DNA of 64,000 bases from CAYJLF01 sp964371055 (GTDB lineage Bacteria > Eisenbacteria > RBG-16-71-46 > CAIMUX01). The stretch is from the NCBI GenBank assembly GCA_964371055.1, contig CAYJLF010000004.1, positions 1-64,000 of the forward strand, given 5' to 3'. The translations under genes were made by a program, and so were the position numbers. Each line of letters starts with the position of its first letter. The first letter of the stretch is position 1. The notes under the pieces are model-generated. The model saw nothing but the letters and a program-made list of their open reading frames with translations. It ran no database searches and had not been told where the DNA came from. This document shows, one piece after another, positions 7,641 through 15,900 of the stretch.

Positions 7641-8956
7641 CGAACAAGCCGGAACAGCCGGGACCAACGGGAGAGCCTTCAGCGTCATCCGGTCGCGACG
7701 ACGCGACGCGCGTGATGTACCGCCTGCGCCTCAAGCCGGGACGGGAGCGATCGCTGCGACTGCGCCATCCGTGGGTCTTCACCGGCGCCGTCGACGAGGT
7801 CGAGGAACTGCCGGGCGCGTCGCCCGGTGACCTCGGCGACGTCGTCGATCATCGTGGCGCGTTTCTCGGCCGCGGCACGGTCCAGCCCGAAAGCCAGATC
7901 CTCTGTCGGATCCTCTCCTTCCAACCTTCCGCGATCGATGAGGCGTTTTTCGAGGAGCGGATCCGAAACGCCGCCGCGCTGCGCCGCTCGCTCTTCGAGG
8001 AAGGTGCGACGAATTCGTGGCGCGCGGTCAACTCGGAGGGAGACGCGATACCCGGCCTGGTCGTCGACCGTTACGGCGACTTCCTCGCGGCGCAGACGCT
8101 CACCTCCGGGATGCTCCACCTTCGCCCGCTCTGGCTCCCGGTCCTCGGTCGCGTCTTCGAGCCGCGCGGGATCATCGAGCGGGGCGAACGGGCCCGTCGC
8201 GAGCAGGTGGAGGAGACCCCTGCCGCGTCGCGGGTCCTGGCGGGAGAGGCGCCGCCCCCCTGGCTGGAGATCCGCGAGGAGGGACTGCCGTTTCTGATCG
8301 ACCTGGAGTCTGGGCAGAAGACGGGGTTCTACCTGGATCAGCGGGCGAACCGTTCGTCCGTGCGTCGTCACGCCGCGGATCGCGACGTATTGAACCTCTT
8401 CGGATACAGCGGCGCGTTCTCGGTCTGCGCGGGAGTCGGCGGCGCCCGCCACGTGGTGCAGGTGGAGACCTCGGCGCCGGCGCGGGAGCTGACGAGGCGC
8501 AACTGGGAGAGGAACGGGCTCGATCCGGCCCGGCTGGAGCTGGCGGCGGAGGATGTCTTCCGTTTCGTCCGTCATGACACGCGCCAGTACGATCTTCTCG
8601 TGCTCGATCCCCCCCCGTTCGCGAAGGACCGCAGTTCGCTCGATCGCGCCACCCGCGCCTACAAGGATCTCCATCTCTGGTCGTTCTGCCGCGCGCGCGC
8701 CGGGGCGCTCATCTGGAGCTACTCCTGTTCGCAGCAGGTCACGCTCGACCTGTTCCAGAAGATCGTCTTCGGCGCGTCCCTCGATTGCGGGGCCGAGGTG
8801 CAGATGCTGGGGCGGCTGACCGCCGGGCCTGATCATCCGATCCACCTCGATCATCCGCAGGGGGAGTATCTGAAGGGGCTCTGGTTGCGCGTTCTGCGGC
8901 CCGGCACGCCGGGCCTGCCGCCCCGCCGGCCGAGCGGTCCTCGCACCGAAGGATGA
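7637..8956 (+). CDS. Class I SAM-dependent rRNA methyltransferase, RlmI-like
   Basis: The 439-residue protein has an N-terminal PUA-like RNA-binding region (RLKPGRERSLRLRHPWVFTG) and a C-terminal Rossmann methyltransferase domain. Family landmarks are SGQKTGFYLDQR, motif I LNLFGYSGAFSVCA and motif IV LDPPPFAK. RlmI of E. coli makes m5C1962 in 23S rRNA; the same target here is likely but unproven. The start is GTG 7637, overlapping the lnt stop as GTGA with GGGGAGGAG upstream. ATG 7714 would remove 26 low-complexity residues and also fits the family. Confidence 0.85.
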   Translation: MTNKPEQPGPTGEPSASSGRDDATRVMYRLRLKPGRERSLRLRHPWVFTGAVDEVEELPGASPGDLGDVVDHRGAFLGRGTVQPESQILCRILSFQPSAIDEAFFEERIRNAAALRRSLFEEGATNSWRAVNSEGDAIPGLVVDRYGDFLAAQTLTSGMLHLRPLWLPVLGRVFEPRGIIERGERARREQVEETPAASRVLAGEAPPPWLEIREEGLPFLIDLESGQKTGFYLDQRANRSSVRRHAADRDVLNLFGYSGAFSVCAGVGGARHVVQVETSAPARELTRRNWERNGLDPARLELAAEDVFRFVRHDTRQYDLLVLDPPPFAKDRSSLDRATRAYKDLHLWSFCRARAGALIWSYSCSQQVTLDLFQKIVFGASLDCGAEVQMLGRLTAGPDHPIHLDHPQGEYLKGLWLRVLRPGTPGLPPRRPSGPRTEG

Positions 8957-8960
8957 TCCG

Positions 8961-10013
8961 ATGCTGACGCCGGGGCGGGAGCACGGCTACGCGGTCGCGA
9001 TCTTCGGCGCGACGGGGGCCGTCGGGCGCACGATGATCGAGCGGTTGGAAGCCTCCCCGATCGGCGTGCGGGAGCTGCGCCTGCTGGCGTCCTCCCGTTC
9101 CGACGGGACCGTCCTTTCGTTCCGCGGGGAGCCCGTGACGGTCCGGGAGGTACGGGCGGAGAGCTTTGATCGCGTCGACGTGGCGCTCTTCTCGGCGGGA
9201 GGCTCGGCCTCCGGAATCTGGGCACCGATCGCCTGCGCGCGCGGGGCGGCGGTCATCGACAACTCCTCGCGTTGGCGGATGGATCCGGCGGTCCCCCTGA
9301 TCGTGCCGGAAGTGAACCGCCCGGCGCTGCCGGCCCGGCGCCGGACCGGGACCGATGGGACTCATGGCGCCCTGATCGCGAATCCGAACTGCTCCACCAT
9401 CCAGCTGGTCGTCGCGCTGGAGCCGTTGCGACGGCGGTTCGGGCTGCGGCGCGTCTTTGTCGCCACCTATCAATCGGCCTCGGGCCGCGGAGAGACCGGA
9501 CGGGCGGCACTGGAGGAGGAGGGGCGCACCGGGGCGCCATCCTCGAACGGGGCGTTTCCGGGCCCGCTGTTCGGCAACGTCCTCCCCCAGGTCGACGCGA
9601 TCCTCGACGACGGTTGGACGAGGGAGGAGGAGAAGACGCTCCTCGAGACGCGGAAGATCCTCGGTCAGCCGGAGCTCTGGGTCCACAGCACCTGCGCGCG
9701 CGTGCCGGTCGACGTGGGGCACTCCGAGGCGGTCTTCATCGAGTGCGTGGACGAGGTCGACCTCGAGGAGGCCCGGCGCGCGCTCCGGACGGCGGAGGGG
9801 GTCGTCCTGGTCGATGGGACCGGCCATCCACCCTATCCCACCGCCCTGGGAGCGGCCGGCACCGACGCGGTCTGGGTGGGACGGCTTCGGACCGATCGCT
9901 CCGACCCGCGCGGGCTGCATCTCTGGGTCGTGGCGGACAACCTGCGCAAGGGCGCCGCGACCAACGCTCTGCAGATCGCCGAGTGCTGGTGGGCGGACGA
10001 GTCGAGCGCGTGA
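8961..10013 (+). CDS. asd: Aspartate-semialdehyde dehydrogenase
   Basis: This enzyme reduces aspartyl phosphate to aspartate semialdehyde, the branch point to lysine/DAP, threonine and methionine. It has 350 residues. FGATGAVG is the NADP loop, C144 in NPNCSTIQ is the nucleophile, and RVPVDVGHSEAVF carries the substrate-binding Arg and catalytic His. IDNSSRWRM is also conserved. The gene follows the methyltransferase by four bases and overlaps truA by four. It feeds dapA, located 5 kb upstream in the same orientation. Confidence 0.94.
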   Translation: MLTPGREHGYAVAIFGATGAVGRTMIERLEASPIGVRELRLLASSRSDGTVLSFRGEPVTVREVRAESFDRVDVALFSAGGSASGIWAPIACARGAAVIDNSSRWRMDPAVPLIVPEVNRPALPARRRTGTDGTHGALIANPNCSTIQLVVALEPLRRRFGLRRVFVATYQSASGRGETGRAALEEEGRTGAPSSNGAFPGPLFGNVLPQVDAILDDGWTREEEKTLLETRKILGQPELWVHSTCARVPVDVGHSEAVFIECVDEVDLEEARRALRTAEGVVLVDGTGHPPYPTALGAAGTDAVWVGRLRTDRSDPRGLHLWVVADNLRKGAATNALQIAECWWADESSA

Positions 10014-10822
10014 GCGCTGAGGAGCGCGCGCCGGAGGATGCCCCGTCCTACCGCATCCTCGTGGCCTACGATGGCGGGCCTTACCACGGCTGGCAGTTCC
10101 AGCCGGGCCTGCCGACGGTTCAGGGCGAGCTGGAACGTGCGATCCACGCGATCACCGGTTCAGCGATCCGCGTGCAGGGGGCGGGCCGCACCGACGCCGG
10201 CGTCCACGCGCTCGGCCAGGTGGCCAGTTTCCGGGTGGAAACGCGGATTCCCGCGGAGCGACTCGCGGCCGCGTTGAACGCCCACCTCCCTCCTTCGATC
10301 CGCGTCCTCGCTTCGGCGGCCGCACCGGCTCCGTTCGCCGCGCGTTTCTCCGCCCACTGGCGCGCCTATCGCTATCTCCTCGCGCCGCGGGAGACGCCCT
10401 TCACGCGGGGTCGCGCCGTCGTGCCTCGGGGCTGGCCGGCGCTCGAACCGATGCGCCGCGCGCTGCCGGCGATCCTCGGCGAACACGAATTCCGCGCTTT
10501 CACCACGCAGCCGGACGGACCGTTCGGCTGCCGGGTGCACGAGGCGACGTGGGAGGAATGGGACGAGGGAGTTCTCTTCTCCATCCGGAGCAACCGATTC
10601 CTCTACCAGATGGTGCGGATCCTGGTCGGGACCTGCCTCGAGATCGGGCGGGGCCGACGCGAGGCGGAGAGCCTGGCGACGCTGCTCGAGGGGGGGGATC
10701 GCCGGGCCGCGGGCCCGCTGGCGCCGGCTGGTGGGCTCTATCTCGCCGCGGTCGGATACGACCCGCCGTGGCCCGACGACTCCCTGCTAGCTCCGCGGAG
10801 CGGCCTCGTCCCTCGGGCCTGA
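10010..10822 (+). CDS. truA: tRNA pseudouridine(38-40) synthase
   Basis: This 270-residue enzyme makes pseudouridine in the anticodon arm of tRNAs. The catalytic Asp is D62 in GRTDAGVHALGQVASF. The N-terminal AYDGGPYHGWQFQPG and the later NRFLYQMVRILVG segments are typical. The start GTG 10010 overlaps the asd stop as GTGA. The 3' end overlaps the convergent glycosyltransferase gene by 36 bases. Confidence 0.94.
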   Translation: MSAEERAPEDAPSYRILVAYDGGPYHGWQFQPGLPTVQGELERAIHAITGSAIRVQGAGRTDAGVHALGQVASFRVETRIPAERLAAALNAHLPPSIRVLASAAAPAPFAARFSAHWRAYRYLLAPRETPFTRGRAVVPRGWPALEPMRRALPAILGEHEFRAFTTQPDGPFGCRVHEATWEEWDEGVLFSIRSNRFLYQMVRILVGTCLEIGRGRREAESLATLLEGGDRRAAGPLAPAGGLYLAAVGYDPPWPDDSLLAPRSGLVPRA

Positions 10823-11518
10823 ATCGGCGCGCGGGCGCCAGCGCCGATAGCGCCAGAGCGTCTGCAGGGTCTCCCACCCGTCGCGCGCGCGGATCTTCTT
10901 TCCCTCCGAGAGGTGTCGCGGGTGGTAGAGGATCGGAACTTCCACGATCCGTTCGCCGAGTCGGGCCGCCTTCGCCGTCACCTCCGCGCAGAACTCGAAC
11001 CGCTCGCAGACCAGGTCCATCCGGTCGACGAGTTCGCGCGCGATCAGCTTGTAGCAGGTCGGTTCATCGGTCAGGCGGAGGCGGTAGATGAGATTCGCCG
11101 CCCAGGTGACGAGGATTCCCCCGAGGTAGAAGGCGAGCGCAGAGTACTGCCGATTCGCCCGATGGAGCCGGCGCGATCCGTAGACGACGCGGGCTCCCGT
11201 GGTGCGGGCCGTCTCCAGCAGCAGGCGGAGGTCGGCCGGTTCGTACTCGAGGTCGGCATCCTGCGGCACGACGAACTCTCCGGTGGCCTGCTGCAGGGCG
11301 GTGCGGAGGGCCGCGCCTTTGCCGCGGTTCTGCGCATGTCGCAGCACGCGCACCCGATCGGCGTAGTTCTGGAGGATCGCGGCGGTTCGATCGCGCGAGG
11401 CATCATCGACGACCACGATCTCCTTCTCGACGCCCAGATCGACTTCGAGGACGCGGTCGAGCAGCGCCGCGATCGTGCGCTCCTCGTTGTAGACCGGCAC
11501 CAGGATGCTCAGGCGCAC
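10787..11518 (-). CDS. Family 2 glycosyltransferase (dolichol-phosphate mannosyltransferase-like)
   Basis: A 243-residue GT-A-fold enzyme of the DPM1/DPG type. It starts LSILVPVYNEERTIAALL, has VVVDDASRDRT for nucleotide binding and a DAD motif in VPQDADLEYEP for the metal. A later SEGKKIRARDGWETLQTLWRY tail matches polyprenyl-phosphate sugar transferases. Such enzymes load a sugar onto a lipid carrier at the cytoplasmic face of the membrane. The start is GTG with GGAGGG upstream. It overlaps the GT39-like gene upstream by ten bases, so it may make the lipid-linked donor for that enzyme (inference). Its 3' end overlaps truA. Confidence 0.85.
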   Translation of the reverse strand: MRLSILVPVYNEERTIAALLDRVLEVDLGVEKEIVVVDDASRDRTAAILQNYADRVRVLRHAQNRGKGAALRTALQQATGEFVVPQDADLEYEPADLRLLLETARTTGARVVYGSRRLHRANRQYSALAFYLGGILVTWAANLIYRLRLTDEPTCYKLIARELVDRMDLVCERFEFCAEVTAKAARLGERIVEVPILYHPRHLSEGKKIRARDGWETLQTLWRYRRWRPRADSGPRDEAAPRS

Positions 11519-12771
11519 GAACGTTCCCTCCGGAGAAAGCGCAAGAGCGCATAGCCCGAGAAGAGGAACGAGAGCGCGACCGCGGGTGCGAGGTAGCGGG
11601 CGAACGGGAAGACGAACGCCTGGAAGAGGGTGACGAAGGAGACGAGCAGGAGGGCCGGCCAGGCGCGCGCGAAGGCCGCCGGTTCCCGTCGACGGAGCGA
11701 GCGGGCCCCCGCGAGGAAGAGGACGAAGAGCGGCAGGTGGACGAGGAGGCTGAGCACGCGCTTCCCGCGCCCCAGGGTCTGGAACCAGGAGAACGGAATC
11801 CCCACCAGCCCCCGGGCGACGAAGCCGAGCGGATCCCGGCCGATTTCCTGCAGGACGAGATCGCGCGCCACCCGCTCATGCCGGATCGCCTCACCGGCGG
11901 TCCGGTATGCCTGCGACCGGTCGCCGCCGTAGAGCCGGTCGACCACGATCTGGTGCCGCTGCCGGTCCGCTGCCTGGTCGATCACGCGCAGGTCTTCCCA
12001 GCGCAGCATCCCCTTCGAGCACTGGATGCCGTGGTAGAAAGGGGCCCATCCCCAGGCGGAGACCGGCACGGCGACGCCGGTCAGCCGGTGGTTGCGCGCC
12101 GCCCACGGAGCGATGACGACGAGGGTGGCGACAAGGGCCGGGACCGCCCACCGGAGCGCGTGGCGCGCCCCCGGGCGCATCCTCGCGGGGAGGTAGAGCA
12201 GGAGCGCGAGAAAGGGGGGAAACGCCAGGAGAGTGCCGCGCGTGAGGAGCCCTAGTCCGAAGAAGAGGCCGGCGAGGAATCCGTCGCGCGCCGAGGCGCG
12301 GGCGATCGCGCGCGCCAGGAAGAGGGCGAAAGCCAAAAAGAGCGGGAAGTAGAGGTTCTCGCTGTAGAGCCGGGCCGCGTACTCGATCGCGGTCAGGTGC
12401 ACGGCGCCGAGAGAGGCGGCGGCGAGCCCGAGCGTCGGGCCCAACACCCACCGTCCGAGCAGGAAGAGCAGCCAGCAACAGAGTCCCCCCAGGAGCGCCT
12501 GCGCGACCTGGACAGCCGCATAATCGACGCCGGCGAAGCGGAAGATCCCCGCGAGGAAGAAGGGGTACCCAGGCGGGCGCTGCAGGGTCGGGGGGTGCTC
12601 AGGGATCAGCCGGTAACCGAGTCCGTCGTGCAGGTGTTCCGCGATGCGCTCGTAGCCGTCGGTGGTTTCGGTCTCGGGGCGCGTGTCCAGCCACGCGCGG
12701 GCCACGCCGAAGGCGAAGGTCAGGCGCAGCGCGACAGCCGCCGCGACGATCCACCACAACGTCCGATGCAT
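11509..12771 (-). CDS. Membrane glycosyltransferase, GT39/PMT-ArnT-like
   Basis: This polytopic 420-residue protein has many hydrophobic segments. Early acidic residues after the first segment (the TRPETETTDGYERIAEHLHD region) and RPPGYPFFLAGIF fit the first periplasmic loop of GT-C enzymes, where the catalytic Asp/Glu lie. AARLYSENLYFPLFLAF matches the family's second conserved block. Such enzymes transfer a sugar from a polyprenyl phosphate to protein or lipid A. It is translationally coupled to the GT2 gene. The acceptor cannot be read from the sequence. Confidence 0.78.
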   Translation of the reverse strand: MHRTLWWIVAAAVALRLTFAFGVARAWLDTRPETETTDGYERIAEHLHDGLGYRLIPEHPPTLQRPPGYPFFLAGIFRFAGVDYAAVQVAQALLGGLCCWLLFLLGRWVLGPTLGLAAASLGAVHLTAIEYAARLYSENLYFPLFLAFALFLARAIARASARDGFLAGLFFGLGLLTRGTLLAFPPFLALLLYLPARMRPGARHALRWAVPALVATLVVIAPWAARNHRLTGVAVPVSAWGWAPFYHGIQCSKGMLRWEDLRVIDQAADRQRHQIVVDRLYGGDRSQAYRTAGEAIRHERVARDLVLQEIGRDPLGFVARGLVGIPFSWFQTLGRGKRVLSLLVHLPLFVLFLAGARSLRRREPAAFARAWPALLLVSFVTLFQAFVFPFARYLAPAVALSFLFSGYALLRFLRRERSCA

Positions 12772-12975
12772 CCTCTCCCATCCACGACCGGTACCTGCGT
12801 TCGTTCCGCCGGTCCGAGTATGGCCGACCGCGCGCCGCTCGGGGTCAGGAATCGCGAGGCAGCGCTGGAACGGCTCTTCGACCCGGGCGGCTTCCGGGGG
12901 CCGGGACCGGACCGGGTTCTCTTTCCGCCATCGGCCCTCGTTTGCGCCTTCGCGAGGACCGACTGCGGGGGACGG

Positions 12976-15900
12976 TCAGGGAGAGAGGTAGATGGGGCGC
13001 AGCAGCCGGCGTCCGCCGCCGGTGCAGAGCAGATAGTGGAGCCCGGGTCCCGCCAGTCCGCCCGCCGAGTTGCGGCGGTCCCAGCTCGCCTCGATCACCG
13101 TCCCCGGCCGCACCGCCGCTTCGAAGAGCCGAGCGACCCGCCCGCCGTCCAGGGCGAGGATCTCGAGCCGAAGAACCGCCTGGGGGGGAAAGTCGGCAGG
13201 GACCGTGACGCGGAAGCGGCAGCCGTCCGCCACCGGGTGAGGGAAGGGGCCCTCGACTTCCCAGGTCTCGGCATAGAGCTCCAGCGGGGCTGAGAGCTGG
13301 CTCTCGGCGCCCCCGCGGGTCTCTGCTCGGACCGACACCCGGCGAACCGTGGCGGGATCGGGCCGGTCGAGTTCCCAGACAGCCGTCGGGATCAAGGTCT
13401 CGGTCAGGCGGAACCAGCCGCCAGGAGCGCCCTGGGCATAGAGACGGTAACCACTGACCCGCGGATCGGCGGAAGGCTCCCAGCGGAGCTCGAGGCGCGA
13501 TCCATCCTGACTCCACGACGCCGCGAGGTTGGCGGGGGGATCGGGCGGCGCCAGGTCCTCGGTGTCGGTGCGGAACGATCGAAGGGGCGAGAGGGGCGAG
13601 ACGCGGCCGTCGGCGGCGACGGAGCGCACCGCGAGGTGATAGTCGGTCGCTTGCTGGAGGTCCTCGATCACCCACTCGACCGAGTCGCCGGGAGCCCCCG
13701 GCTCGGGCGATTCGACTTCGGTCGCCAGGTTCCAGTTGCTGTCGGCGATGGCGGCCCGGGAGAGGCGGGTTTCGTACCGCGCCGGCACCGGCGCATCCGC
13801 GGGAACGGCCGGGTGCTCCAGGCGCATCGTCACCGAGTTGGTGCCCGCCGCCAGGACTTCGAGCACCGTGACCGCCGGCGGATCCTGAGCCGGCGGGGGC
13901 GGATCGCTCACGAACGGCTCAAGCCTCACACTCGCCGCGAGGGGCGACCACTGCCCTGCCGCGTCGGACGCCCGCACCGCGAGCCATCCCTCGGACGCCG
14001 GGACGAGGCCATCCCATCGGGCCGACATCGTCTCGCCGGCCGGGCGCGGGGTCACCTCGGCGGGAATCGGCGTGGAGGCCTCCCAGAGTGCCTCGTCTGA
14101 AATCGGAGCGTCGAAACTCATTCTTAGATCATAGATTGTGGCCACACCTTCAAGTGAATCCTCACCGGTCGCCACCCACTCCAGTCGAGCCCAGGTGTCA
14201 CCCCGATCGCTCACGAGGAGTCCCGCGACGGCGGCGGGGGGCGGGTCTGGGGTGTCGGTGGTGTCCGGCGGGTCGGGGGGCGGCGCAAGCGGTTCGGTCG
14301 TCAACAGGATCGAGTTCGAGATCGGCCCGAATAGGCCCGCCGCGTCCCGCGCCCTCACGGCAAAGCCGTAGGGCGTCGAGGGGGCGAGGTCATGGACGCG
14401 GGTGGCCTCGACCTCTCCGGGGGGGACCGGGAACGCGATCGCGGCGGTATCGACGGCGGCCCGCGACCAGTCTTCAGCACTCAGGATCAGTCTCCCCTCG
14501 AGATGCGCCACGGCGTATCCGGTGACCGCGACCCCGGTCGTCGAGTCGGCCGGTGCCGTCCACTCGAGATCGACCCAATCGGGTCCGGCCGCCAGCCGGC
14601 CGAGATCGGTGATCCGCTGCGGCGGGAGTGTGTCCGGCTCCGCCGGCGTTTCGACGACGAGCGGGGTGAGGGGCAGCACCGACCGGTGGCCGGCCGGATC
14701 GACCGCCCGGACCGCGATCCCGTACGTCCGCTGGGCCTCGAGACCGAGGACGACAAGAGACCACGGGCCTTCGGCTCCATCCGGGGCGACTTCCACTTCG
14801 CGCGTCGTGTCGGACCGGGACCACGCCTCCTCGCCGGCGATGGCGAGATCCGTGAGCACCCCCACGCGCCAGCGTGCGAGGTCGGTCGGATCGCCGCCGG
14901 CCTCGAGCGACCAGGCGATCTCGACGTCGTGAGGCCGGGCCCACAGGAGACGGAGGTCCGCGGCCGGGGACGGAGGGGTCATGTCGGGGGGTGGTGGCGG
15001 CGGCGACGCGGTCTCCGCCAGGAGAGGATTCGACAACGGCGCCAGGTTGCCGGAGTCGTCTTCCGCCCGCACGGCGAACCCATGCTGACCGAATGCGAGT
15101 GCGACGACCCGCAGGGTGTCGGTCTTTCCCGGCTCCGAAGGGATCACGGTGGTGGCGTCGATCTCGATCGCTGCCTCCCACCGAGACTCGTGGTCGATCG
15201 CCTCTTCCGCCAGTCGGCGGACCTGGTAGCGCTCGACACGCGGATCGGCATCCGCGCGCGTCGCGATCTCCTCGTACCGGTCCGGCGGCGCGGTCCAGGC
15301 GAGGACGATCCAATCCTCGCCGGCCTCGAGCACCCGGAGATCGGTGATGGCCTCGGGCGCGAGCGTATCCGGATCGACCGGTAACGGAGGAGGATCCTCG
15401 GGGGGCGAGAGGGTGTGGAAGTGCACCGCCGGGCCCATCTCGCCGGCGACCATGGCGGCATCGAAGCCAAAGACCGCCGCGCCGTAGAGTGTGGCCGGCT
15501 CGAGGTCCAGCAGGGTCCAGGTCTCGATCGATCCGGGGGCGGCCGGGGGCGAGGGAAGGATGCGGATCGAACAGCGCGCGAGGTCGGCGACGCTCAGGAG
15601 GGAATCGCCGGCGAGCACCGCCAGGCGGTACTGCGTGCAGGATCCTCCCTCGCCGTCGTCCGGGGCCGTCCACACGAGAGTCGCCTGGGTCGAGTCGACG
15701 GCGGTCACCATCAGGTCGTCGACCGGGGCCGGCGGGCGCTGCGGCGGGGGTGGAGGCGGGACGTACGGTGCGTTCGTGCGCGCGGTGAAGGGGTTCGAGA
15801 GCCCGCCCGTCAATCCCGCGTCATCACGGGCGCGAACGCAGAACCCGTGGAGGCTGTCCGCCGGCAGCCCCTCGAAGCGGAAGAACTGGGTCTGCCCCGC

